This document shows, one piece after another, positions 12,201-21,959 of a stretch of DNA of 64,000 bases. Under the pieces are notes generated by a model, which was not told the DNA's origin, ran no database searches, and saw only the letters and a program-made list of their open reading frames with translations. The translations under genes and the position numbers were made by a program. The stretch spans positions 8,189,001 to 8,253,000 of the forward strand of contig OX365953.1 in NCBI GenBank assembly GCA_947247005.1. The letters run 5' to 3'. How positions within the stretch are numbered: the first letter of the stretch is position 1; every line of letters starts with the position of its first letter. Origin of the DNA: Spisula solida (Eukaryota; Mollusca; Bivalvia; Venerida; Mactridae).

Positions 12201-15200
12201 GAAGGCTGGTAAGTTAGCAACATGCTGTGCTATGTCCCATTGTTTCACAACAACAACATCAGGAAATGTTTTTGTACAGATAACTTTGCTTGAGAATACC
12301 TTGCCAAGGGTGCTTTACTCACATACTTAATGATTACACATGAAACAATTTTTATATTTTTTTTATTCTGGGCACATTTTATTAATTCTATTACCTAGTC
12401 ATCTCATCTTGTTGCCATATATGCAAATATGTTGAAAAGACACCACAAATTTTAATCGGATGAAAACAATGGTGATTCATGATTTAAAAAACTGATACAT
12501 ACAGAATTGTGATGGTACATAGTTAAAGAAATATTCTTTAGATAAATACAGAATTGTGGTGGTGCATAGTTAAAGAAATATTCTAACTAATAGATACAGA
12601 ATTGTGGTGCCGTGGTGCATAGTTAAAGAAATATTCCAATTGATAAATACAGAATTGTGATGGTGCACAGTTAAAGAAATATTCTTATTGATAGATACAA
12701 ACTTGTGGTGGTGCATAGTTAAAAAAAATATTCTGGTTGATAAATTCACAATTACTTCAACTAATATTCAAATTGATAAATACATAATTATGATTGATTG
12801 GTGCATAGTGAAAGCAGAATTATTCCAATTATACATACAAAGTTATGTTGGTGCAAGGTTAAAGACATACTTCAATTGATAAATACAGAATTGTGATGGT
12901 GCATAGTTAAAGAAATATTCCAATGATAAATACAGAATTGTGGTGGTGCATAGTTAAAGAAATATTCTTATTGATAAATACAGAATTGTGATGGTACATA
13001 GTTAAAAAGAAATATTCCAATTGATAAATACAGAATTGTGGTGGTGCACAGTTAAAGAAATATTCTTATTGATAAATACAGAATTGTGATGGTACATAGT
13101 TAAAGAAATATTCTTATTGATAGATACAGAATTGTGATCGTGCACAGTTAAAGAAATATTCTTATTGATAGATACAGAATTGTGGTGGTGCACAGTTAAA
13201 CAAATATTCTTATTGATAGATACAGAATTGTGATGGTGCACAGTTAAAGAAATATTCTTATTGATAGATACAAACTTGTGGTGGTGCATAGTTAAAAACA
13301 ATATTCTGGTTGATAAATTCACAATTACTTCAACTAATATTCAAATTGATAAATACATAATTATGATTGATTGGTGCATAGTGAAAGCAGAATTATTCCA
13401 ATTATACATACAAAGTTATGTTGGTGCAAGGTTAAAGACATACTTCAATTGATAAATACGGAATTGTGATGGTGCATAGTTAAAAAAATACTTCAATTGA
13501 TAAATACAGAATTGTGGTGGTGCATAGTTAAAGAAATATTCCAATGATAAATACAGAATTGTGATGATGCATAGTTAAAGAAATATTCCAATGATAAATA
13601 CAGAATTGTGATGATGCATAGTTAAAAAAATACTTCAATTGATAAATACAGAATTGTGGTGGTGCATAGTTAAAGAAATATTCCAATGATAAATACAGAA
13701 TTGTGGTGGTGCATAGTTAAAGAAATATTCCAATGATAAATACAGAATTGTGATGGTGCATAGTTAAACAAATATTCCAATGATAAATACGGAATTGTGA
13801 TGGTGCATAGTTAAAGAAATATTCTTATTGATAGATACAAACTTGTGGTGGTGCATAGTTATAACAATATTTTGGTTGATAAATTCATAGTTCACAATTA
13901 CTTCAACTGATATTCAAATTGATAAATACTTAATTATGATGGATTGGTGCATTATATATAGTGAAAGCAGAATTATTCCAATTATACATACAAAATTATG
14001 TTGGTGCAAGGTTAAAGAAATACTTCAATTGATAAATACAGAACTGTTGTGATGCATAGTAAAATAAATATTCTAATTGGTAAATACATAATTGTGGTTG
14101 TGCATTGTTAAAGCAGAATTATTCCAATTCATGAATATAAAATTTTGGTTTTGCAAGGTTAAAGAAATACTTCAATTGATAAATACTGAACACTGGTAAT
14201 GCATAGTTAAAGAAATATTCTAATCGATTATTACAGAATTATTGTGGTGCATAGTTAAAGAAATCTTCCAGTTGATAAATACAGCACTATTTATAAATAC
14301 AAAATTATGTTGGTGCACCGTTAAAGAAATACTTCAATTGATAAATACAGAACTGTTGTGATGCATAGTTACAGAAATATTCTTATTGATAAATATAGAA
14401 TTGTGGCGACTCATAGTTAAAGAAATACTTCAATTGATAAATACAAAATTATGGTGGTGCAGTTAAAAAATCAGGTCCAATGATACGTGTAACCTGTGTT
14501 GCATGCTTGTAATATTGTTCAAACCATAGAACTATTTATTTGCCGAGGCCTAATGCGTTAAATTGGTCGTAAACTGAAAAGTGGTAATATCATTGTGTGG
14601 CGTAACGCCACACAAAAACTAGAAATGACTAAGTAGATGATAACTTGAGAGTTTTTATTTATTGTATTTTATAGCCAGTTTAAGACTTGGTGGTGAGAAG
14701 TGCAGTTATGACAACCATTGTATTGTTGTCGGAGATGCTGCCGGAATGATTGATCCACTTACAGGTACTTGATACTATTGTTACAGATCGTAGGTTCAAA
14801 AGAATGTGTTATCACAGGTAATTTATGACTGTGAAACAGGAATGTAGATAAAACATTTTCTAATAAATGTGTAATCACAAGATATTTAACTCGTCTAAAG
14901 AACATATTTATATACCAATTATGGTAATTTATAGTAAAAATCATGATTTATGTTTTATTTGTTACTAATCCACTATATATCTAAATACTTCAACTTAATA
15001 TGGTATTTTTCAAGAGATGAAATATTTTATTTCCATTAATATGCATTCCAAGATTTCTACAAGGGCAGTTTCATGGGGCCCGAGGGCTTTTTCAAGAGTC
15101 AGAAAAGGGACCTTTTCATTGAAATAGGGGAAAATAAGTCATACTTTTTGCAAAAGGGAAAGAAAAAAATTGGATTTTTGGGAAAACTGCATGATTTTAA

Positions 15201-17123
15201 AGACTTTTTCTGAGGGGAAGCCACCTGTAAACGACCCTGCTTCAGAAGGAAAAAAGCTCTGACTGGATACATAGGTACAAGCATTTTCTAGAAAGGAATT
15301 ACACAGTAATTACTGCATTTTGTTTGTTTCAGGGGAGGGAATCCATCATGCCATGGAAGGTGGTAAGCTTGCAGCATATTTTCTAGATGAAGTTATCGAC
15401 CATGGTAACTATGACAGAGAGGTGATGTCTATATTCCACGAAAGATGGATGACACAGTTTGGATATGATTTCAAATGGTAATTAATACAACTTTTAAAAT
15501 GTCGACTTGTAAAAATAAAAATCCGGCATCACAAGCTTGTGTACTCACAGCAACTAACGAAAAAACAAAGATCTACGTTATATTTTGAGTTTCTTCCTAT
15601 TATAAATTTCAAAAGGGGGATAGCACACTGCGAATTTCAAGGGGAATATCGCTACAAGTGAGCTCAAATGCTTATCAAACCATATAATACAGATGAATTG
15701 CATAAAGGCAAAACAAATCAGCAACATGTATTTTAAATAACAAAAGATGCCATACTTTCTATCTTTAAGTTAGTGTTTCTTTATGTTGCTGTGTAGATCA
15801 ATGTCCTCCCAATACATGTACTTGTCATCTGAAAGTAGAACATGTATACAACCATTCCCTCAATTTGATCAACACCTTTAACTATATTTGCTATGTAAAT
15901 AATATTCTAATTCTTGTAGAGCATAGTAGAACACACTGATATTGATGGCATTAAAGATTGTTTTAACAACAAAGACTATCCTTGCATTAGGGTTAGTATA
16001 AAAAGAACGTTTAACGTTTAAATAACGACTCCTAAAAGACGTCATCATAACCCGTATAGGCTCGCTTAATAAAATTTTCAGAACCCATTTAATACATGCA
16101 TAAGTTTCTATAAATTGACAAAGTGTGATAGATCCTCCATATATTTTTAGTTGAACTAATTGTCTCTACATAATGCATGATGTTACTCAGTTTGCCCGAC
16201 CTCCATACTTGCCACTACTTATTAACCATATTTAAACAATTATTTGATTCAGGTCTATGTTATTCTGCCAATTAATGTACAGATTCCCTATACTACTCGA
16301 TGCAGCTACAGCTGCCGTTCAAAGACGAGGAGACAAAATGCTCCTAAAATGGGCAGATATCATGACAGGTTTGTATCTACTACAGTAACTGAGCTTTGTG
16401 TTACATTGTTTGTTTAGACCATCATCCAAGTTCTGTGCGGTTTCTGTTACATTTATTTATAGTTTTAGCTTGTGAAACTATTTGTAAAGATTTTCGTCAA
16501 TACTGCTATGACAATTTGGTGTAACTTTGATATTTAAAGATACCAACAAAGTGAATTTTATCTGAACACTTACTAGATAGTTATATCTTATTTCAAATAG
16601 TACAATGTACATGGTTGGCAAATGGCTTGATCCAAAGTTCAAAACCTTGGTGACTGCTTGCACCATACCTGAACACTTGCTGTAGTACATGTAGTGGTAT
16701 TTGTTTTGATATAGAAATGGTTATTTTAATTATTATTTATCATGTTATACTGCAATATTAATTATTTTAAACGCTGAAAGAGCCGCAAGCGGTGTAATCA
16801 TTGAATTACTTTTATTAGCATACTCTTATGATGCGTCGTTTAGTTTTATAACTACTTGTATATAAAACTTTTAACTCACCTCGGGCATATTGATGTAACG
16901 TTCTGCGTCTGTCTTTTGCTTAGATGGCTTGGTGCTGTCGCCGTTTCTGTGTGACTTTGAATTTTCTGTACATGTCCAGTATTTACTATTATCTATTTCA
17001 GGCCGGAAGCCAAAGATTTCAATGTTGCATCCAGAATTCTCTGTTACGATAACATTCGAGCTAATCCGACTGATAGTAATGAAGATGCTTGGAACACCTA
17101 TTGCTAAACGGAAAGAAGAATAG
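3273..17123 (+). CDS. Geranylgeranyl-reductase-family FAD-dependent oxidoreductase, membrane-anchored (11 exons)
   Basis: Exons: 3273-3410, 4512-4587, 5673-5821, 9263-9399, 9898-10009, 10679-10838, 12029-12208, 14675-14764, 15333-15477, 16253-16368, 17002-17123. All introns are GT-AG, phases match, and the sum is 1425 nt (474 residues plus TAG). Residues 4-21 are a hydrophobic helix followed by a basic stretch, so the protein is probably membrane-anchored. The Rossmann motif GAGPGG is at 59-64. PRDKYCGD at 87-94 resembles the conserved cysteine motif of the family. CADGAPS begins at 208, and GDAAG (337-341) followed shortly by GEG is the second FAD-binding motif. Family members reduce isoprenoid double bonds in chlorophyll or archaeal lipid synthesis; the animal substrate is unknown to me. 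The length is normal for the family. The start is the only ATG that gives an anchor in frame with exon 2. Related FixC-type flavoproteins are the alternative. Confidence 0.88.
3715..4459 (+). mobile_element. Family A MITE, second copy, interrupted by a nested insertion
   Basis: The outer parts (3715-3753 and 4216-4459) are the inverted counterpart of the element at 1958-2224, with the same terminal CTTATCTGTAGCTCTG on the right. It lies in intron 1 of the flavoprotein gene and is split by the hAT-like insertion at 3754-4215. Confidence 0.6.
3754..4215. mobile_element. hAT-like non-autonomous element nested in a MITE
   Basis: 462 bp with terminal inverted repeats TAGGGCTGAGTATC and GGTACTCAGCCCTA. 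It is flanked by an exact 8 bp target-site duplication GTATTTTA (3746-3753 and 4216-4223). An 8 bp duplication with TAGGG-type ends is the hallmark of hAT transposons. No transposase ORF is present. The interior is rich in GATCGATAC-type motifs. Confidence 0.75.
4610..5034. mobile_element. TIR element (MITE) in intron 2
   Basis: 425 bp bounded by a perfect 17 bp inverted repeat TAGAGCTGTCATTGATA. No clear target duplication is visible. A related end lies near 32330-32360 (ATCGCTTCTATAGATGACAG), so the family is dispersed. There is no coding capacity. Confidence 0.6.
5035..5162 (+). repeat. SINE 3' tail (family S1)
   Basis: Carries the conserved block found at 6440-6540, 19795-19885 and 23975-24060: a TCGGAGGTTATTGACATATC-like motif, then GTCTCAGT and an A-rich end (AAATAAATAAAATAAAA). 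Only the tail is present; it directly abuts the MITE at 4610-5034. Confidence 0.5.
5387..5623. mobile_element. TIR element (MITE), family B, copy 1
   Basis: 237 bp with 25 bp inverted ends starting TGGGTACTGTTTTATCAAAG and ending in the complement, with one mismatch. It sits in intron 2 and ends only 50 bp before exon 3, so it supplies sequence close to the branch-point region. A second copy with a perfect 25 bp TIR is in the EGF/VWA gene at 58100-58351. Confidence 0.7.
5876..6540 (+). repeat. tRNA-derived SINE (family S1), possibly two heads
   Basis: Two tRNA-like promoter heads (about 5890-5940 and 6006-6075, the second with AGTCTAGTGGTT and GGGTTTGATCTCTGG) are followed at 6270-6540 by the family body and the tail with the GAGGTCATTGACCGACTAGG motif and GTCTCAGTTGAACGC. 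The double head suggests one SINE inserted beside another. It lies inside intron 3. Confidence 0.55.
6610..6970 (+). repeat. Degenerate minisatellite, ~40-45 bp unit (left part)
   Basis: Repeated CTAAATTGTATTTGTGTCTA and CTTTTGTTGAA blocks with many point changes. The same array resumes at 9086-9228 on the far side of the element at 6974-9085, so that element inserted into a pre-existing array. Confidence 0.6.
6974..9085. mobile_element. LTR-like element: 781 bp direct terminal repeats around ~550 bp
   Basis: 6974-7754 and 8304-9085 are direct repeats with only about four differences over 780 bp, separated by 549 bp of unique sequence. TTGTA occurs at both outer borders (6971-6975, 9084-9088), compatible with a 5 bp target duplication and an element spanning 6976-9083. 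No reverse transcriptase, integrase or gag ORF is present; the longest internal frame (8009-8308) is not recognised. The termini are not canonical TG...CA, and I see no convincing primer-binding site. It may be a TRIM-type miniature LTR retroelement or a partial tandem duplication of a 1.33 kb unit. The near-identity of the repeats implies a recent origin. It sits within intron 3 of the flavoprotein gene. Confidence 0.6.
9086..9228 (+). repeat. Degenerate minisatellite, right part
   Basis: Continues the CTAAATT...TGTGTCTACTTTTG array of 6610-6970. It ends about 35 bp before the acceptor of exon 4. Confidence 0.55.
10495..10605 (+). repeat. Dispersed repeat family T (TGCTCGGCTG type), copy 1
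   Basis: Contains GTGTAATTGTGGT and GCTCAGCTGTTTAAGGTGAG followed by GTGCTGCCTTTCCTGTCTGA. The same ordered blocks recur at 47585-47945, 53830-53935, 55190-55465 and 63815-63990. It lies in intron 5, about 75 bp before exon 6. Confidence 0.55.
11540..11590. repeat. Short inverted repeat (hairpin) in intron 6
   Basis: CAGTGAAAATAACA and its near-perfect complement TGTTATTTTCACTG flank about 15 nt. A larger imperfect palindrome follows at 11788-11885. Confidence 0.45.
11788..11885. repeat. Imperfect palindrome in intron 6
   Basis: Arms of about 40 bp: TTTTATTTCATTCGTGATCA on the left against TGATCACTCGATGAAATAAA on the right, and GGTGTAAAG against CTTTCACC at the outside. Probably a foldback or MITE remnant. 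Confidence 0.5.
12475..14475 (+). repeat. Minisatellite, ~45 bp unit, filling intron 7
   Basis: About 40 units of the form GATAAATACAGAATTGTGGT ... GGTGCATAGTTAAAGAAATA. A longer block with variant units (starting ATAGATACAAACTTGTGG, with TTCACAATTACTTCAAC) appears at 12688-12880, again almost unchanged at 13261-13452, and in a third diverged copy near 13826-14000. This shows higher-order duplication of about 573 bp. Open frames across it are by-products of the repeat. Confidence 0.85.
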
Positions 17124-17335
17124 AAATGACCATTTGAGATTAGAGCTACCTCTTAAAATCAGAATTTGTTACATCAAGTGCTGATGATATTTTGCTAACT
17201 TCTATAGTGCGAACAAATCAGTATTAGCATAATGTTACACTTTATTTCTTGTCTATAATTTAATTTCTGTTTTTATTTCTATGAGAGGAATGTATTACGA
17301 ATATATATGTGGAGTACTATAAACACTAAATGATT

Positions 17336-17341
17336 AATAAA
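17336..17341 (+). promoter_or_regulatory. Polyadenylation signal of the flavoprotein gene
   Basis: AATAAA lies 213 nt after the stop codon at 17121-17123. It is the first perfect hexamer in the 3' flank. Confidence 0.55.
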
Positions 17342-17497
17342 ACATTACTTTCTCGCGGAAATTGATACATTCAACATTATAGAGCGTATATATTCATGCA
17401 AAAAGTCGAGAACCAGCTTTATTTGTTCCAGCTATACTCACATCAACAAAGAATATTTTTTGCATTAATGTTTACACTCAATTATTATAAATTCCCA

Positions 17498-17945
17498 ACT
17501 AGAATCGTGTCTTTGAGTGCTGATAGTGTTTTAATAGCTTATACTTTCTTTGACCAAGAAAATTTTATGAACTCCTTATTTTTATATTTATATATATACA
17601 TCAAATGATTTTACTTCCCAATTCATTTGTTACCTCAAGTGCTGATGATGTTTTAACAGCTTCTACTTTCTATATCAAAGAACATTTTATAAGTTCCATA
17701 TTTTAAAAAATAGTTTTATATTTAATAAATATATTTTTTTATACACCCAGTGGTTTTACCTTCCCAATTTGGATTTGTTACACCCAGTCCTAGTGATGCT
17801 TTAATAGCTTCTACTGATTTTATGAAAGAACATTTTATAAATTCCATATTTTAAAAGAATAGTTTTATATTTAGTATATTCACACCCAGTGGTTACCTTC
17901 CCAATTTCGAGTCTTACCTCATGTGCTGTTGATGTTTGAATAAGT
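17498..17945 (+). repeat. Tandem repeat, ~135-150 bp unit, in the 3' flank
   Basis: Three successive diverged units, each with AGTGCTGATGATGTTTTAA-like, CTTCTACTTTCT and CCCAATT blocks (17498, 17624, 17771) and a truncated fourth at 17908. A partial unit is also recognisable at 17165-17215, just after the stop codon, so the array may start inside the 3' UTR. Confidence 0.6.
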
Positions 17946-17949
17946 AGAT

Positions 17950-19790
17950 AATCGTTTTATTTTATTATACAATAAAGGAGACCGCTTTCTTGATAATTAA
18001 TGCAAAATATGAATGGGAGTTAGTATGGTGTACTCACGGTGCTATGTCAATTTTGTTGTCATCTCAAGATTAGATTTTAACATATTTAAAATTCATAAGA
18101 TTTGTTGTAAGGCTGGTGTTTACACCCCAGTTTTAAATACGGATCTCAGTGAAATGTGGTTTTCGAGTATGAAGGATTACGTATTTTAGTTTTCTCTCTA
18201 TTCATTGTTTTATGTGAGTTGAATATTAAAAAGTGTTTTGGTATTTCTTGTAAATTTAACACATTTAGGATATCTATGGTGACACAGAAAAGCTGTACAT
18301 AATTGATTTATTTAATGATCACGTAAATCCATTTTAAGATACATGTATTACCATAACACTCATCTACTAGTATGCATCTTGGGGTTGTTTGTTGTTGTTT
18401 GGAATGTAAACCTCACTATTGTATCCATTGTATACTCATTGTCAATGAATAGTTACCACCCTATTGACTCTTATATCTTAAAATTCACGTTACGCTGTGT
18501 TAAAAGCCGAACACGACCATGTGTTGACCTTACTGTGTCACAGCTATTCTATTTAACAATATTCAAATGCACACACTATAAAACATTTGTACCAATAGTT
18601 CATGTTGTTTACAAAATACAGAGGTATATATAAGTGGTAACTTTTCAGTGACGACCAGTATATAAACACAAGTATTGTTGTTATGTTGTTATTTTGTTTG
18701 TTGATATCTCAGGCATTTTAATATGTAGTATGTCACATTGTATTATTCAAGGTTTGTTTAAACTTACTGGTCAGATGTTTAACAAATATCACATGATTTA
18801 CAAATCATAAGAAACATCACCATGTTCGTCGGTTAATTGTCTATACTAGTTGGTACTTCGCAGTCTATTTTAAATTTTTGCTTATACGATATGCTGTGCA
18901 TATTTTATTGACATGCACCCGTTCTTGGCATGAATCATTTAAAATACGAAACAGAATGAAAGATCGCTATGACACCTACTAGTAAATTTTGAATTAGACG
19001 GTCGTTTCATGATGTTTGATTAATAAGGCCTTAAATAAACTTTCCATGTATGTTGAAATATTATTAAAAGTTTGTAGTCTGTAAGATTTATTTAAGAGTT
19101 TGTTTTGTAATTTAGATGACACTTGTTGATACATAGTGTGTACCATATTGTTGATCTCATGGTATATTTACAGTGGGTCGTTCGGGTGATTGTTGATATT
19201 TTTGCATCGATATAAATGCAAATGGTTCGTACTAAATGATGGGGGTGGTTACATTCTATAGACGTTGTATGCTCCATGCAAACATTTATTAAGCATAATC
19301 GAAATGTTGCTTCTCACCAAATGACATCACTGACCAAGAAGCATGGCAACAAAACCAGATTTAATACAATCATTTCTGTCGCCTTTAACTGCAATGTTGA
19401 ATATGAATACAGCAGGGTTGTATTTGATAGATAAGCATTCTAGCATTCTATTCGTAACAGTGCCATTTTGATAAGTTGCTTTCTGGTACATCATAGCATG
19501 ACTTTCATGTTTTTTTTGTGTCAATGGCACAGTTGTCGTTATTTGAGTGTTGATATTATTTATTATGCATGTGTGCGAATGAATACATTAAATGTTATAA
19601 TATATTATTCATGTGTTCTAATATGTTATACATACCTCTCTACAACAAACACTATTTCTGTCTCCCCCAAAAGTCGCTCAAGAGAGGTACCACTGTACTA
19701 TGAGTTTTCCGAATGACCGAGAAAATTGACTACAAGATTATTAATTCTAACATAACTTCTCTCTTACACATAAAATATACTTGCATTCAT
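17950..19790. other. Intergenic, nothing recognised
   Basis: AT-rich DNA with only short, unremarkable open frames on either strand. I see no domain, splice pattern, RNA gene or clear repeat here. Confidence 0.5.
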
Positions 19791-19794
19791 GATA

Positions 19795-19885
19795 TCATAC
19801 TCCCTCGAAACTGGAGGTCATTGACCAATTGAGTAGGAATAAAAAACAAACCACGCATATGACTGTCTCAAACGCCAAAAATATT
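19795..19885 (+). repeat. SINE 3' tail (family S1)
   Basis: CTCCCTCGAAACTGGAGGTC followed by ATTGACCAATTGAGTAGGAA and GACTGTCTCAA, matching the tails at 6440-6540 and 23975-24060. No tRNA-like head is present. Confidence 0.5.
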
Positions 19886-20184
19886 TTAAAACATATCATA
19901 TCATGTTTATTTTTAAACCAGCTTAATTGCAGTTTGACTGTATCTTACGGTAATTTAATTTGGTCTTTAGATGTAATCGAAATTTGCCAATATGCTACAT
20001 TTTTGTAGTATGTTGAGCCTTCCAACCTTAACTGACACCAATTTAAAATGATGACACATTGACTTCTACAACGACAGCAAGAGTTCCTGTACTGTTGTAT
20101 TGGAAGTGCAGCTTATTGTTGAATCATTCGTTTGTATCAATTTCATGTGTAAATGCATATGGACGGACGTGTTTCATGAAACAC

Positions 20185-20545
20185 TAGAGAGGTTGCGAAA
20201 GTCAACGTGTAACGTGTACGTGAATACTACTTTTGAGTATTTCGTCATCCAGGTATGTGTAGTGTCTACAAGTTACCGACGTGTGACAAACGAAAATTAA
20301 TGTGTACTATGTCACACAGGTATGCGTATGCACGGGACACCTGGAATTTCTTTGCCTGTGGTCTCATTGAGTTTGAATAAAAACACTCATTATCGATTCA
20401 CGAAGAAATCATGTTACAACTGTCATGTGATTTTGCACGCACATGTTTTGTTTCGCAAGCCAAGTTTAATTGCAACGTGTACTTATACGTGTACGGGTAG
20501 CTACACGTACAAGTAGTCGTACACGTTCGCATCGCAACCTCTCTA
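20185..20545. mobile_element. TIR element (MITE) with TAGAGAGGTTGCGA ends
   Basis: 361 bp with inverted ends TAGAGAGGTTGCGA and TCGCAACCTCTCTA. Subterminal ACGTGTACGTG and CACGTACAAG motifs are also inverted. No exact target duplication is seen. There is no coding capacity. Confidence 0.6.
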
Positions 20546-20718
20546 ATGTTAAACAAACTGTTACGCAGTTATCTCCCTGCCCAATGCGCTCGCGGATTAG
20601 ATAAAGCAGTGACAAGTGTGATTACTAGGTGGAAGTTTGATAATCTATGCGCCTCTCTACTCACATTCAAAGGGCACTTCAAAAACAAAACATACACTTA
20701 ACAAATCTTATAAGTGTG

Positions 20719-21045
20719 CACGAATGGGATGGTTGTAAATGTTTGAAAGGTTGCACGTGAGTGTCTGGCAACCTGGGAGCTAGCTGTGTTTGTCCACCAA
20801 TATATGCTGGATTATAGTGCTGCGATACACGTACGTATATATAGTTCTAGAGTCTTGTTCGTATATGTAATGCAACGCTGTTTCAATTGTCGAATATGTA
20901 AACCTTGTTTTATTTGTGTTAGTTATATTGTTAAAACTAGGAATTGTCTTATATTGTGTAAATGTAATACAGGTATGTTACCCTTGAACCAATATGCTGA
21001 TAAATGATTCGTTCATGAATCTGTTTTAAAATGATGCAGTGGCCA
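20719..21045 (+). pseudogene. Dead partial copy of the EGF exon and intron of the EGF/VWA gene
   Basis: 20719-20840 reads like the EGF exon at 63332-63445 (shared GGGATGGTTGTAAATGTTTG and CAACCTGGGAGCTAGCTGTG-like stretches). It has in-frame stops (one after the third module cysteine, one in place of the final Tyr-Cys) and no usable acceptor. 20850-21045 then matches, in the same order, intron sequence of the source gene (reverse strand of about 62970 down to 62755). The ~350 bp palindrome that lies between these parts in the source is absent here. It is a segmental duplication of a gene fragment, not a working exon. Confidence 0.75.
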
Positions 21046-21065
21046 TATACAAAGTTTGAACATAC

Positions 21066-21955
21066 TAAATTATGGGAAAGCTTCTGTTTTTTTCTGATGA
21101 TATTAAAACATATCTTATAAAATCAGAAATTCAAACACAAAGTGTGATTTCTCTTTTACCACAAAAGAACAAACTATTAACCAACATTATCAATTGGCGA
21201 CCAATTTCATTGTTAAACGTGGACTACAAAATAGCTTCAAAATCAATAGCCTTTCGAATGAAAAAAGTATTCCTCAATATAATTAATGAATACCAAACGG
21301 GATTTATCAATGGGAGATACATTGGTGAAAACGTACGAATAGTATATGATGTAATCGAAAAATAAACAACCGGAGATAAACGGAAATGGCCGAGCTTTCA
21401 CGATTGATCGAAGAAGGTCTAATATCTCTCTCGAACTTCCATAAAGCCTGTGACAGTGTGTAGATCATGATTATATATTCAAATGTTTAGAATATTTTCA
21501 ACAATAATTGATTAGATTAAATTTTCGATAGAGACGCTAAAAGCTGTATAACGTAACTGGCAACTTTTCATACTTCTTTAAAATCGACAAGGGAGTGAGA
21601 CAAGGCTGTCCTTTGTCCCCATATCTATTTATTATAGGCATTGAAATGCTATCGCAAAATATAGACAACAATCAAAATATAAAAGGCCTCAATATTAAAA
21701 AATACCGAAATAAAACAAACGTTTTTGCTGATGACGCCATTTTCTTTCAAAAACCTCATCACAACATTAGAAAAATTCAACCAGGTGACAGGTTTAACAT
21801 TAAATGTGTCTCAATTTAGAGTGCTGAAAACAGGATCATTTCGTAATACAAATATAATATATACTGTAAATAAAAAAGTTCAAATGGATATCAGACAAAG
21901 CTAAAACGCTAGGAATTGTTTCACAAATAATCCAAACAAAGTACTGGAATTGACC
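21066..21955 (+). pseudogene. LINE-type reverse transcriptase remnant
   Basis: Broken reading frames give pieces of a non-LTR reverse transcriptase: a block with NWRPISLLNVDYKI at about 21196-21240, QTGFINGRYIGENVR near 21300, MRQGCPLSPYLFIIG at 21595, and a catalytic FADD motif near 21724-21735. Stop codons and frameshifts interrupt the domain between 21361 and 21590 and after 21819. There is no endonuclease domain upstream. It resembles the L1/Tx1-like part of the LINE tree, but this is judged by eye. Confidence 0.8.
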
Positions 21956-21959
21956 TTTC

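Noticed and set aside
13002..13322. Histidine/asparagine-rich 106-codon frame on the minus strand
   Set aside because: It lies entirely in the intron 7 minisatellite of the flavoprotein gene.
12475..14475. CRISPR-like array
   Set aside because: Units are contiguous and similar along their whole length with no unique spacers, and the setting is a eukaryotic intron.
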